DNA of 64,000 bases from an uncultured Candidatus Melainabacteria bacterium (GTDB taxonomy: Bacteria > Cyanobacteriota > Vampirovibrionia > Gastranaerophilales > Gastranaerophilaceae), in NCBI GenBank assembly GCA_934717745.1, contig CAKUZB010000004.1, positions 1-64,000 of the forward strand, in the 5' to 3' direction. The position numbers were made by a program, and so were the translations under genes. Below the pieces are notes generated by a model, which was given only the letters and a program-made list of their open reading frames with translations, was not told where the DNA came from and searched no databases. Of the stretch, positions 25,961-35,009 are shown in pieces (the first letter of the stretch is position 1; each line of letters starts with the position of its first letter).

Positions 25961-26712
25961 TAAATCCTCTTTTGTGGTAAATTTAATCTGAAATAAAACT
26001 GTTTGATTGCATCTTGAGCAACGAGTGATTCTCTTTCTACAGAGTGTTCCTTTAGGTCGTGGTCTTCCGGAATTACACCAAGAACTTCAAGTTCATATTT
26101 TTTTAATTTGTCAAACAAACTCGTCATGTCTTTGTTTTCAACTTTGTTTAAAACTACACCCAATTGACCACCGGCAGAGTATTTTGCAGAAAATTCTTCT
26201 ATTCGTTTTGCAAGTTGAATAGAATCTTCTGTCGGATTTGTTACGATAATTGCGGTATTTATGTCAACGTCAACCAGTTGATTTAAGTATTTTAAGTCAA
26301 ATTCGCAATCAAAAATAACGAAGTCATATTGGTTAACAAATTTTGTTACTGCTTCGTTCATTTGCTTTGTTATTGGACATCTGCAATCCTTTGATGCAAC
26401 AAACCAAGATACGATAATATCTACATTTTCTTCAAGTGTAACAACAATATCTTCTAATGCCCATTCAATATATTCTTGCTTGGTCATATCTTCCGGAATT
26501 CCTGTTTTATATTCGTGTTTTCCGCTTCTGATACCGTAGATTGTATTACGAATATCTTTTCCAAAACTATGACCTAATTCTGCGGCTAAGTCGTTATCAA
26601 ATAAAAGGATTGATTTATCAGGAAAATATTCTTGAAAAATTCTGAGAAACGCTTTTGTTACTGTCGTTTTTCCACTTCCGCTTTTTCCAATTAATGCCAA
26701 TGTTGTTGTCAA
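25960..26712 (-). CDS. CooC/MinD-family P-loop ATPase
   Basis: 250 residues with a TTG start (AGAGG 9 bases upstream). Walker A is GKSGSGKTT at 9-17, a variant of the deviant P-loop GKGGxGKT/S. FVIFDCEFDLK fits the switch/Walker B region and VVLNKV the base-binding Asn. Overall it resembles CooC-type metallocentre maturation ATPases. Adjacency to folD could indicate C1 metabolism, but no CO dehydrogenase gene is in view. A CRCP Cys pair is present near 129. Confidence 0.6.
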   Translation of the reverse strand: MTTTLALIGKSGSGKTTVTKAFLRIFQEYFPDKSILLFDNDLAAELGHSFGKDIRNTIYGIRSGKHEYKTGIPEDMTKQEYIEWALEDIVVTLEENVDIIVSWFVASKDCRCPITKQMNEAVTKFVNQYDFVIFDCEFDLKYLNQLVDVDINTAIIVTNPTEDSIQLAKRIEEFSAKYSAGGQLGVVLNKVENKDMTSLFDKLKKYELEVLGVIPEDHDLKEHSVERESLVAQDAIKQFYFRLNLPQKRI

Positions 26713-26779
26713 AATTTATAACCTCTTTTTTGATAATTCTTTTTCCGTTTTAATATCCCAAGTTGATGAATAAAAACAA

Positions 26780-26815
26780 TACGGCACAAATTTGACATGT
26801 CAAATTTGTGCCGTA
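26780..26815 (-). terminator. Terminator of rplI
   Basis: Near-perfect 18-base inverted repeat TACGGCACAAATTTGACA / TGTCAAATTTGTGCCGTA. On the minus strand it is followed by a T-rich ATTGTTTTT tail. Confidence 0.85.
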
Positions 26816-26821
26816 AACAAA

Positions 26822-27322
26822 CTATGCTTCAGTTGTTTCTTCAACAACTTCTTCAATTTCTTCTTTTAATACTTCAGAAGCAGTTACGTTAACTGTTAAT
26901 TCTGTTTTAACTTTTGAAGTTAATTTAATTAACATTGTGTAAGAGCCAATTTTGTTGATTGGAGCATTTAAAGAAACTGTTTTTCTGTCAACTTCAATAC
27001 CTGCTTTTGCTTGTAATTCTTCGCAAAGTTTTTTAGTAGTGATAGTACCAAATAATTTACCAGATTCACCTGCTTTTGCTGACAATTCAAGTGTCGCAAA
27101 TTTTTCGATTTCTTCTGCTTTTGCTAATGCTTCTTGGTGTAATCTTTCTTGTTTTGCTTGAATTCTTGCTAAGTTTTGTTCTCTATTTTGCAATGCACCT
27201 TTTGTTGCAATTTCAGCAAAATTTTGAGGTAACAAGTAGTTTCTTGCATAACCATCTTTTACTTGAACTAAATCGCCTTGTTCACCTAAGTTTTGAACAT
27301 CTTTTTTCAATATTACTTGCAT
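26822..27322 (-). CDS. rplI: 50S ribosomal protein L9
   Basis: 166 residues beginning MQVILKKDVQNLGEQGDLVQVKDGYARNYL, the canonical bL9 N-domain, followed by a long charged helix and a C-terminal domain. The tail EEIEEVVEETTEA is an acidic extension. Strong AAGGAG before the ATG. Last gene before the terminator in the dapL-rlmD-rplI run. Confidence 0.97.
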   Translation of the reverse strand: MQVILKKDVQNLGEQGDLVQVKDGYARNYLLPQNFAEIATKGALQNREQNLARIQAKQERLHQEALAKAEEIEKFATLELSAKAGESGKLFGTITTKKLCEELQAKAGIEVDRKTVSLNAPINKIGSYTMLIKLTSKVKTELTVNVTASEVLKEEIEEVVEETTEA

Positions 27323-27393
27323 GGTTTTCTCCTTATATTTCTTTTTGTTATATTTATCGTAATAAAAACATGAAAAAAAGTCGAGTAAAATTT

Positions 27394-28770
27394 TTATTTG
27401 TTAACTTCTTTTACATCAATTATCGCTACATTTTCTATGTGGTAAGTATGACAAAACATATCAAAAGGCTGTATACTTTCTATTTTCGCACCTTTTGAGA
27501 TAAGATATTTTAAATCTCTTGCTAGTGTCGCAGGATTGCAACTTACGTAAATTATTTTATCTTTTGTTAAAGCCAACGTATAATCTAAGGTTTTTTCTGT
27601 CGACCCTTTTCTTGGAGGGTCAAGAATGGTTATGTTAAACCTTCTTCTTTTAGTTTTTAATTCTTTTTCAAAGAATTTTTCTGCGTCCATATTATGTAGT
27701 TCAACATTTGTTATCTCGTTGCTTTTTAGAGTTTCGTCAGCCCATTTTACGGCGTCTTTGTTTTCCTCGACGCTAACGACTTTTTTACAAACATCGCAAA
27801 CAGTGATTCCAAAAGTTGTAACACCTGCGTAAGCGTCAAAAACTGTAGGTGTTTCAAAGTTTTCTTTAATATAATTTTTTACGTAGCCAAAAATATTTTC
27901 TGCACTTTTTGGATTTACTTGGAAGAATGAATTTGGACCTATTTTGAACGTCTTGTCTAAAATTCTTTCTTTTGTGTAATTCTTGCCAACAAGAAGTTCT
28001 GTTTTTTCTGTCATTATTAAATTTGTTTTATTTGGATTAAAGTTGACGCAAACTCCAGAAACTTCTTTAAAATTTGAATAAACTTTGTTTGCTAAGTCTT
28101 CAATTTTTTTGAAAGTTTTTTTTGCATTAATAACAAATATAACTAAGTTTTTATTTGTTGCTTTTGAGTGTCTTATTACTACGTGCCTTAAATCTCCGAT
28201 GTGTTTTTTCTCATTATAACCTGTTATTCCTAATTCTGAGGCTGTTTCTCTAATGAAGTTAATAATTTTGTCGCAGATTTCAGGTTGAATTGGGCAATAT
28301 TTTATGTTTACAATTTCGTGTGATTTTGGTTTGTAATAGCCTGCTAAAATCTTTTTAGACACTTTTGTCTGTCCAATAGGATATTGAACCTTGCAACGGT
28401 ATTCTTTTACTTCAGGGCTTGGTATAACGTCTGGTATTTCAATTTTTAAATTGCCAATTGAGAGCATTGCATCTTCGACAATTTCTTTTTTGAGTTTTAG
28501 TTGATAATCATAATCGATAAATTGAAGTTGACACGCTCCGCAGACTTTTTGCATTGGACAAAAAGGTGTTACTCTGTAATCTGACGGAGTTATTATTTCT
28601 ACAATTGACGCATTGGCGTAATTTTTGCTAATCTTTGTTAATTTAATTTTTAATTCGTCTTTCGGGCAAGCATTTTCAACAAAAATAACCATTCCGTCTA
28701 CTTTTGCTATGCCAAATCCGAGGTTTGAAAGTTTTTCAATTTTTACGTTTAATTCGTCATTAACCTTCAT
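27394..28770 (-). CDS. rlmD: 23S rRNA (uracil-5-)-methyltransferase, RumA/RlmD family
   Basis: 458 residues: N-terminal TRAM domain (1-60), an iron-sulfur Cys set (CPMQKVCGACQ near 71-81 plus a later CPIQ), a RumA insert, then the SAM domain with FDAYAGVTTFGI and LDPPRKGS. The catalytic Cys is in YVSCNPATLARDL. Family members methylate 23S U747 or U1939; which site applies here cannot be told. Its start overlaps the end of the aminotransferase gene by 11 bases. Confidence 0.92.
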   Translation of the reverse strand: MKVNDELNVKIEKLSNLGFGIAKVDGMVIFVENACPKDELKIKLTKISKNYANASIVEIITPSDYRVTPFCPMQKVCGACQLQFIDYDYQLKLKKEIVEDAMLSIGNLKIEIPDVIPSPEVKEYRCKVQYPIGQTKVSKKILAGYYKPKSHEIVNIKYCPIQPEICDKIINFIRETASELGITGYNEKKHIGDLRHVVIRHSKATNKNLVIFVINAKKTFKKIEDLANKVYSNFKEVSGVCVNFNPNKTNLIMTEKTELLVGKNYTKERILDKTFKIGPNSFFQVNPKSAENIFGYVKNYIKENFETPTVFDAYAGVTTFGITVCDVCKKVVSVEENKDAVKWADETLKSNEITNVELHNMDAEKFFEKELKTKRRRFNITILDPPRKGSTEKTLDYTLALTKDKIIYVSCNPATLARDLKYLISKGAKIESIQPFDMFCHTYHIENVAIIDVKEVNK

Positions 28771-30001
28771 AAGTAAATCCGTCTTGTTTCATTCTGTCAA
28801 CAACTTCTTTAAGTTCGTCCATTGAACAAACTATTGAAACACGAACATAGCCTGCACCGTATTTACCAAAAGCCGTTCCTGGAACTAAAACAATACCGGA
28901 TTTTGTTAAAACATCATTACAAAATTCTTCTGAAGTAGTATATCTTTCCGGAATTTTCAACCATTGATAGAAGGTTGCATTTGGAACGTGGTCGATTTTC
29001 CAGCCTAATTCGTTTTTGAAGGCATTTACAAAATATTCTGCTTTCTTTTGAATTTCTTTGTTTGCCCAAACAATGTATTCATCACCCTCTGTAGAGTTTA
29101 AAATTTTAGAACCGGCGATTTGAATTGCTTTAAAAATTCCGGAATCAATTGTCGATTTTAGTTTTGCAAATTGGTTTACAATCTCAAAATTTCCGCAAAT
29201 CCAGCCGATACGCCAACCTGTCATTGAATAAGGTTTTGAAAAACTGTGAAATTCAACAGTAATATCTTTTGCACCCTCAACTTCTAAGGCACTATGTGGT
29301 TTTAAATTTTCATCAAAATAAATATCTGCATACGCAGCGTCTGAAATTAATAAAATTTCGTGCTTTTTACAAAAATCTACAACGTGTTTTAAGTAATCAA
29401 AAGTGCAAGACGCACCAAGTGGATTGTTTGGATAGTTGATGATTAGTGCTTTGACCTTATCTTTATTGTATCCTTCTTTTTCTAAATTATCAAAAATATC
29501 ATCCATATTAGGAGTAAAATTGTTTTCTTCTGTTAAAGGCACAGAGTAACCTCTACCTCCGCAAACTTTTACCATTTCGCCGTATGATGCGTATGAAGGG
29601 TCTGGAATTAGGATAATATCTTTGTCTTCGTCATTATGAACAGGAGAAATAATTCCTCTTAAAAGGTTTGCAATCCCCTCTTTTGAGCCTAAAAGCGAGC
29701 ATATTTCGTTAAGTTCAACCTTTACTCCAAATCTATTTTTCATTCTGGTTTGAATTGCTTCCAGTAAATATTTTTCGCCCTTTGGAGTTGAATAAGTATG
29801 CATACCTGCTTCATCAACTGCATTTTTAAAATCTTCAAGTAACTTTTTAGGTGGCATTGTTGTTGGTGCACCCATTGCTAATGAGATTGGTTTTCTGCCC
29901 TTTTGTGTTAATTCATCTTTTAATTGGTTTGTTTTTTCTTTGATTTTGAACATTATGTAAGTATCAATACTTGCAGCAAATTCATTAAAAAATTGTTTCA
30001 T
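28760..30001 (-). CDS. dapL: PLP aminotransferase, probable LL-diaminopimelate aminotransferase
   Basis: 413 residues, fold type I class I/II. PDPSYASYG, NYPNNPLGA and SDAAYADIYFDE are present; the PLP Lys lies in FHSFSKPYSMTGWRIGW and the substrate Arg in YVRVSIV. IDSGIFKAIQIAG is typical of the DapL branch, which converts tetrahydrodipicolinate directly to LL-DAP in cyanobacteria and chlamydiae. With dapA at 6876 this would give a short lysine route. A general aspartate aminotransferase is the alternative. AAGGA precedes the ATG. Confidence 0.75.
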   Translation of the reverse strand: MKQFFNEFAASIDTYIMFKIKEKTNQLKDELTQKGRKPISLAMGAPTTMPPKKLLEDFKNAVDEAGMHTYSTPKGEKYLLEAIQTRMKNRFGVKVELNEICSLLGSKEGIANLLRGIISPVHNDEDKDIILIPDPSYASYGEMVKVCGGRGYSVPLTEENNFTPNMDDIFDNLEKEGYNKDKVKALIINYPNNPLGASCTFDYLKHVVDFCKKHEILLISDAAYADIYFDENLKPHSALEVEGAKDITVEFHSFSKPYSMTGWRIGWICGNFEIVNQFAKLKSTIDSGIFKAIQIAGSKILNSTEGDEYIVWANKEIQKKAEYFVNAFKNELGWKIDHVPNATFYQWLKIPERYTTSEEFCNDVLTKSGIVLVPGTAFGKYGAGYVRVSIVCSMDELKEVVDRMKQDGFTYEG

Positions 30002-30078
30002 ACTTTATCCTTTATTTGCATGGTTTTATCTAATAAATTATAGCATAAATCTTAAAAATAATATAATATAAAGTTATT

Positions 30079-31095
30079 ATGGAAACAATAAGAGAAAGAT
30101 TAGAACAATTAGAAATAGACAATTTAAGTAAATTTGCAACCAAAAGTGTTGATACAAAGGGACGTAAAGACCCCGTTGAAAGATGTAATATCAGAACGGA
30201 ATTTCAACGAGATAGAGATAGAATTATTCACTCAAAAGCATTTAGGCGTTTAAAACATAAAACTCAGGTATTTTTATCGCCGTTTGATGACCACTTTAGA
30301 ACACGTTTAACACATACCCTAGAGGTTTCACAAATTGCAAGAACAATCTCCAGAGCATTGGCTTTGAATGAAGATTTAACAGAAGCAATTGCTCTGGGAC
30401 ATGATTTGGGGCATACTCCTTTTGGTCATTGTGGAGAAGGAGTTTTAGACCATTTAATTAAAGGTGGATTTAGACACAATGAACAAAGTGTCAGAGTTGT
30501 TGAAGTTTTAGAAAATTTAAATTTATGTCGAGAAACAATTGATGGCATTTACTCTCATTCTTGGGGGTTGAAACCTGAAACTTGTGAGGCTCAAGTTGTT
30601 CAATTTGCGGATAAAATTGCATATATTAATCACGATATTGACGATTCTATCAGAGCCGGAATTATCGCTGAAGAAGATTTGCCTGAGGATTGCAAAGAAT
30701 ACTTTACCTCAAATAAGAATAAGCGTTTGAGCAAAATGATAAATGATATTATTTTAAACTCTGCAAATTCTCCAAAAGTTTCTATGAGTGATGAGTGTTG
30801 GCATTATACAACAATGCTCAGAGAATGGATGTTTAAAAATATCTATACAGATTCTCCTGCAAAACTTGAAGAAAAGAAAAGTGCGAGAATTGTTTGTGAA
30901 TTGTTTAAATATTATCGTGATTTTTTGGACAATAAAGTTCCTCATGATAAAATTGAACAGGTTGTAGTTGATTACATTGCAGGTATGACAGATCAATATG
31001 CGATTGAAAAATTTAAAGAATTATTTATTCCATTGCCAATTCAAGCATTAAATAAAGACGATGCAATTTTTAGATTAATTCAAAAATATAACTAG
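30079..31095 (+). CDS. dgt: dGTP triphosphohydrolase-like HD protein
   Basis: 338 residues. HD-domain metal ligands: His in RLTHTLEVSQ, His-Asp in LGHDLGHTPFGHCGE, and a later Asp in YINHDIDDSIR. The N-terminal ERCNIRTEFQRDRDRIIHSKAFRRLKHKTQV-type segment is typical of the Dgt type 2 group. Hydrolyses dNTPs to nucleoside and tripolyphosphate. TATAAA ends 6 nt before the ATG without a Shine-Dalgarno sequence, a leaderless candidate. Confidence 0.88.
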   Translation: METIRERLEQLEIDNLSKFATKSVDTKGRKDPVERCNIRTEFQRDRDRIIHSKAFRRLKHKTQVFLSPFDDHFRTRLTHTLEVSQIARTISRALALNEDLTEAIALGHDLGHTPFGHCGEGVLDHLIKGGFRHNEQSVRVVEVLENLNLCRETIDGIYSHSWGLKPETCEAQVVQFADKIAYINHDIDDSIRAGIIAEEDLPEDCKEYFTSNKNKRLSKMINDIILNSANSPKVSMSDECWHYTTMLREWMFKNIYTDSPAKLEEKKSARIVCELFKYYRDFLDNKVPHDKIEQVVVDYIAGMTDQYAIEKFKELFIPLPIQALNKDDAIFRLIQKYN

Positions 31096-31110
31096 CAAAA
31101 ATATAGCAAT

Positions 31111-31146
31111 AAAAAATCCGCTTTCAAAACTGAAAACGGATTTTTG
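31111..31146. terminator. Shared terminator of dgt and the CHASE2-GGDEF gene
   Basis: AAAAATCCGCTTTC / GAAAACGGATTTTT, one mismatch, with an AAAACT loop and T runs on both strands. Confidence 0.8.
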
Positions 31147-31160
31147 TTATTAATTTTCTA

Positions 31161-33017
31161 TTAGTTTTGTGGAGGATTTTCATTGTACTCTGCTAAACCA
31201 ACTTGGTTTCTACCGTGTTCTTTTGCGTAATATAAACCTTGGTCTGCGTATTCAATGATTTGCTGAGGAGTTTCGCCGTTGTCAGGGAATGTTGAAACAC
31301 CAACACTGATTGTAACGTGAACAGTTTGAGTTGCGTTTAATTTAAAAATTCTTTCCGCAACAGCAGTACAAACTCTTTCTGCTTTTTTTATTGCTTCTTC
31401 TTTATCTGTATTTGTAAGAATAATGCTCATTTCTTCACCACCGTATCGGCAAACTATATCAGTTGCACGTGAATTGTTTTTTAATGTTTGAGCAACTTGT
31501 TTTAAAACTGCATCGCCTGCTTGGTGTCCGTATGTATCATTGAAGGATTTGAAGTGGTCAATATCAACGATAATCATTGAGAATTGGCTGTTGTAACGTT
31601 GAGCATTTGCAATTTGCATTCTCATTTGGTCTTGGAAATATCTGTGGTTGTATAATTCTGTCAAGCCATCTGTAGTTGCTAATTTATATTGATGTTCAAA
31701 ATCTCTCGATTTAATAATGTACTTAACAATGTATGCCAATACGAAGATTGAAATAATTGCCAATACCGGAACTACAATATCCAGCCATAAGTTTGCAAAC
31801 ATCATTATAAAATAAGTTAATAATGAATAGCCAACTGCTGTTACAACCGCAGTTGATATTGCAACAGGTGTTGAATTAGTTCTCAATACAACAATACCAA
31901 CAAGTAATACTAAAAATAAAGTTATAACTGTGTTTGTTGTCGGAGTTGCTTTTTTGACAAAATTGTTATCAATGAAGTTATTCATAAATGTTGCGTAAAT
32001 TTCAACTCCAGGGTATGTTTCACCAACTCCTGTGATAGGAATACTTTTTACGTCAGCCATACTTGTTGCTGTAGTACCAACAAAAATAATTTTATTTGAA
32101 AAATCATATTGTTCTTTGATTTTTTCGCCATTCATTAGCATTACTAACTTATATAGTGGAATGTGGTCGTAAGTTTCGCCATTTGAATGTCCATACCAAT
32201 TTAAGATTAAACCGCCGTCTTTGTTTACCGGTAATTTCTTGTTACTTACTAAAATATTTGATTGTTTATCAATAACAATTGAATTGTATGATTTTTTATC
32301 AAGTTTTGATTGATAATTTAATGCAGTTAAAAATGCTAAGTTTGGATAATAATCGTTTTGATATTTCACAACTGCCGGAAACTCTCTGACAATACCGTCA
32401 GCAGAACGAACAATATTTAAAATACCAATTTTTGTAGTGCTATTGATAATTTGAGATAAAATTGGTCTGCAATTTGTAAATGTTAGGTTTTGAAAATCAA
32501 TATTTGATTTGTTGTCAACTGTAGTTTGTAATCTTGCAGGTAAATTGATGGGTTGTCTAACCTCGTAAGACATATCATCAAAGTTCATGCCGGTTAGAAT
32601 GTTATCATATGAGTTCATAGCGTTTGCTAATTTGTCATCAGCACCGTCATTACTTTTTAAAGAAGACACAAACATTAAATCAAATGAAATTGAAGTTGGA
32701 TTTTGTTTTTCCAAAAAGTTTATTAAATCTGCATAAACGGTTCTTGGTAGTGGCCATTCGCCGTATTTGTTTGTAAGATATTCATAACTTGCATCATCAA
32801 TCGTTACAATTACAATATCTTTATTTGGTTTTTTTACGTGGTTATTAACCAACATGACTTGTCTTGAGTCAAAAGTTTTGTTTTCTGTTTTAGCAATAAA
32901 ATCTGCCAGATTTACAGTTCTAACAATCAAAACAATAACAATTAATGCAATCAAAATCGCCGATGCAACTAAAGCAAAGTGCATTGGATTAAAATTTTTA
33001 ATAAATTTGTTTAACAT
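31161..33017 (-). CDS. CHASE2-domain diguanylate cyclase
   Basis: 618 residues. One N-terminal membrane helix (about 14-36), a periplasmic CHASE2 sensor (about 45-330, with VIVTIDDASYEYL and GVEIYATFMNN), three membrane helices (about 335-425), then a GGDEF domain (450-610). The active-site motif is GGEEM at 526-530 instead of GG(D/E)EF; catalytic acids are kept. An RxxD inhibitory site (RATD) lies five residues before it. Makes the second messenger c-di-GMP in response to an unknown signal. Preceded by a small gene on the same strand. Confidence 0.92.
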   Translation of the reverse strand: MLNKFIKNFNPMHFALVASAILIALIVIVLIVRTVNLADFIAKTENKTFDSRQVMLVNNHVKKPNKDIVIVTIDDASYEYLTNKYGEWPLPRTVYADLINFLEKQNPTSISFDLMFVSSLKSNDGADDKLANAMNSYDNILTGMNFDDMSYEVRQPINLPARLQTTVDNKSNIDFQNLTFTNCRPILSQIINSTTKIGILNIVRSADGIVREFPAVVKYQNDYYPNLAFLTALNYQSKLDKKSYNSIVIDKQSNILVSNKKLPVNKDGGLILNWYGHSNGETYDHIPLYKLVMLMNGEKIKEQYDFSNKIIFVGTTATSMADVKSIPITGVGETYPGVEIYATFMNNFIDNNFVKKATPTTNTVITLFLVLLVGIVVLRTNSTPVAISTAVVTAVGYSLLTYFIMMFANLWLDIVVPVLAIISIFVLAYIVKYIIKSRDFEHQYKLATTDGLTELYNHRYFQDQMRMQIANAQRYNSQFSMIIVDIDHFKSFNDTYGHQAGDAVLKQVAQTLKNNSRATDIVCRYGGEEMSIILTNTDKEEAIKKAERVCTAVAERIFKLNATQTVHVTISVGVSTFPDNGETPQQIIEYADQGLYYAKEHGRNQVGLAEYNENPPQN

Positions 33018-33039
33018 TATTCCCTCGTCAATATACTAA

Positions 33040-33204
33040 CTATTTTTCATTAGTATAATTGACATTAATGTTTTTTGCAAGAAATAATTTATTTTTCATT
33101 CTTTTGGCAAGTAGTGCATTATTTAATTTTAAAACATCTGTTGTGTGCGATAATTCGTCAGGTTTTTGTAAGTAATTAATTAAACATTCTTCGTGAATAT
33201 TCAT
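33040..33204 (-). CDS. Small protein upstream of the diguanylate cyclase
   Basis: 54 residues from the ATG at 33204, which has GAGAGG 5 bases upstream: MNIHEECLINYLQKP ... NVNYTNEK. Charged, helical, no membrane segment. It ends 22 bp before the cyclase start, so the two are probably cotranscribed. A longer frame from 33264 lacks a ribosome site. Unknown family. Confidence 0.5.
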   Translation of the reverse strand: MNIHEECLINYLQKPDELSHTTDVLKLNNALLAKRMKNKLFLAKNINVNYTNEK

Positions 33205-33376
33205 AAAGTCCTCTCTCTTCTTAATTATATTCTCCCAAAAGACTTTAATTATTACATCAATCAAAAGGTGAATTTAGGTGGTCTAAACCCTCGACTATAT
33301 ATATGATTTATCATATTCTAAGTGTTTATAACGGTTAGAATTTTTAATCTAATTCTTAAAAATATTTAAAAAATAC

Positions 33377-33405
33377 TTGCTTTATAACTTTTAGTGTTAT
33401 ATCAT
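33377..33405 (+). promoter_or_regulatory. Promoter of rpmE
   Basis: -35 TTGCTT (33377-33382), 17-base spacer, -10 TATCAT (33400-33405), 33 bases before the rpmE ATG. Confidence 0.6.
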
Positions 33406-33438
33406 ATGTTTAAAGTTAGAAGATAAGTGAGGTAAATT

Positions 33439-33642
33439 ATGAAACAAGGTATTCATCCGGATTATAAAAAATGTACAATCAAATGTGTATGCGGTAATGA
33501 AATTGAAACAGGTTCAATTGATGAAAATATTACAGTTGAAATTTGTTCAGCATGCCACCCATTCTACACAGGTCAACAAAAAATTCTTGACTCTGAAGGT
33601 AGAGTTGAAAGATTTAACAAACGTTACGGTACAAAAAAATAA
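33439..33642 (+). CDS. rpmE: 50S ribosomal protein L31
   Basis: 67 residues, MKQGIHPDYKKCTIKCVCGNE at the start and RVERFNKRYG at the end, fully bL31. It is the zinc-binding C+ type: Cys in KCTIKCVC and CSACHPFYTG. AGTGAGG lies before the ATG. Own promoter and terminator. Confidence 0.96.
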   Translation: MKQGIHPDYKKCTIKCVCGNEIETGSIDENITVEICSACHPFYTGQQKILDSEGRVERFNKRYGTKK

Positions 33643-33673
33643 TAACGAGTTTGAAGTTTTAAGAAATTTTTAC

Positions 33674-33712
33674 AATTATATCCCTTGTGCAAACATGGGA
33701 TATAATTTTTTA
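33674..33712 (+). terminator. Terminator of rpmE
   Basis: AATTATATCCC / GGGATATAATT stem with a 13-base loop and a T run, 22 bases before thyX. Confidence 0.75.
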
Positions 33713-33734
33713 TAGGAATCTAAAGGAGTAAAAA

Positions 33735-34427
33735 GTGAACGATAACAAACCTCAAGTGAAACTAATTTCAAAACCCGATAATATAATAAAAACTGTTTAT
33801 ACTGCATGTAGAACTTGTTACAGTGCAGATACACCTTTAAATATTTTTGATAAAGATGTAGATGAAGAAAAAATGTTGAATTTGATAAAAAGAGTTGTTG
33901 GTTCGGGTCATTATTCAACAGTAGAACATATTCAAGTAAGTTTTGCCATTTCAAATATCTCAAGAGCCTGCACTCATCAATTAGTTAGACATAGACACAT
34001 GTCATTTTCTCAAAAATCTCAAAGATATGTACAGGAAAAAGGTCAATTTGAATATTTAATACCTTATACAATTGAAAAAAATGAAGAATTAAAAGCAAAA
34101 TTTGACGAATTTATGGGTGAAATTTCAAAAAAATATTTGGAATTTGTTGAAGCAGGTATTCCTGCTGAAGATGCAAGAGCCGTTTTGCCAAATGCTTGTT
34201 CAACTTCTATGGTTGTAAGTACAAATTTAAGAGAATTAATTCATGTTGCAAATTTACGCCTATGTACACGTGCTCAACTTGAAATTCGTTTATTAGTTCA
34301 AGGCATGTGCAACGCACTAATTGCGGAAGAACCTTGGTTAAAGGAATTTTTAGTTCCAAAGTGTGAACGTTTAGGCTTCTGCGATGAAGATAAGTGTTGC
34401 GGTAGAAAACCAAAACTTAACATGTAA
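33735..34427 (+). CDS. thyX: Flavin-dependent thymidylate synthase ThyX
   Basis: Makes dTMP from dUMP using FAD, NADPH and methylene-THF. 230 residues with a GTG start and AAAGGAG 6 bases upstream. The ThyX motif RHRHMSFSQKSQRY spans 85-98 (consensus RHR-x7-S). ARAVLPNACSTSMVV near 150 and LRLCTRAQLEIR near 180 are also typical. The C-terminus has a Cys cluster (CDEDKCCGRK). No thyA was seen in the window. Confidence 0.96.
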   Translation: MNDNKPQVKLISKPDNIIKTVYTACRTCYSADTPLNIFDKDVDEEKMLNLIKRVVGSGHYSTVEHIQVSFAISNISRACTHQLVRHRHMSFSQKSQRYVQEKGQFEYLIPYTIEKNEELKAKFDEFMGEISKKYLEFVEAGIPAEDARAVLPNACSTSMVVSTNLRELIHVANLRLCTRAQLEIRLLVQGMCNALIAEEPWLKEFLVPKCERLGFCDEDKCCGRKPKLNM

Positions 34428-34485
34428 TACTGTTTTAAATTTTTAAATACACATTTATTTTTGTAAAATTTGGCTAATTTTAGGG

Positions 34486-34514
34486 TTGGAACAGACTTTT
34501 AAATAAGTTATAAT
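34486..34514 (+). promoter_or_regulatory. Sigma-70 promoter ending 7 nt before an ATG
   Basis: -35 TTGGAA (34486-34491), 17-base spacer, -10 TATAAT (34509-34514). The ATG at 34522 lies where transcription should start. Confidence 0.7.
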
Positions 34515-34521
34515 GGTATTT

Positions 34522-34971
34522 ATGATATCGTCGTCGAATTATGAAAATTTTGGTTTTGATAGTGCAGTATCAAGAATGTATACTGCTAAATCTGATGCGT
34601 TTCTTGTTAAAACATCTTTGCAGGAAGTTGCAAAAAGTTCCGATGATAATGATTTAATGATTTTTCTTAAAAAAGTCATTAATTATAATGATGACAACAG
34701 CGAAAAAAAAATCGCTGATATGTTAAAGGATTATACTCAAAAAACATCTAATTATTTAAAAGAAATTTCTAAAAATACTTCTTCAAATAAAGGTTTTTCT
34801 GCCAATAATTCGTTAAATAAATTAACTCAAAAAGATTATGAAAAAGTTGGCATGGGGGATTATTTTAAGGCTCAACAAAATTTGAAGTACTCAAAAGCAA
34901 TTACAAATTATATGAAAAATAAGTTATCGGCATCTTCATTTGTTTCAAATACATTTAGTGTAGATGTTTAA
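34522..34971 (+). CDS. Hypothetical protein with Ser/Asn-rich N-terminus
   Basis: 149 residues from ATG 34522: MISSSNYENFGFDSAV, then helical segments and a central NTSSNKGFSANNS linker. No signal peptide, Cys or membrane helix. The ATG at 34513 overlaps the -10 box and cannot be the start on this transcript. The N-terminal polar stretch ending in N-F-G resembles that of the phospholipase-like protein (SSNNVNFGW); this may be chance. No known family. Confidence 0.65.
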   Translation: MISSSNYENFGFDSAVSRMYTAKSDAFLVKTSLQEVAKSSDDNDLMIFLKKVINYNDDNSEKKIADMLKDYTQKTSNYLKEISKNTSSNKGFSANNSLNKLTQKDYEKVGMGDYFKAQQNLKYSKAITNYMKNKLSASSFVSNTFSVDV

Positions 34972-35009
34972 ATTGACTTATTATTGGTCTTTGTTGCATG
35001 CATAAAAGT

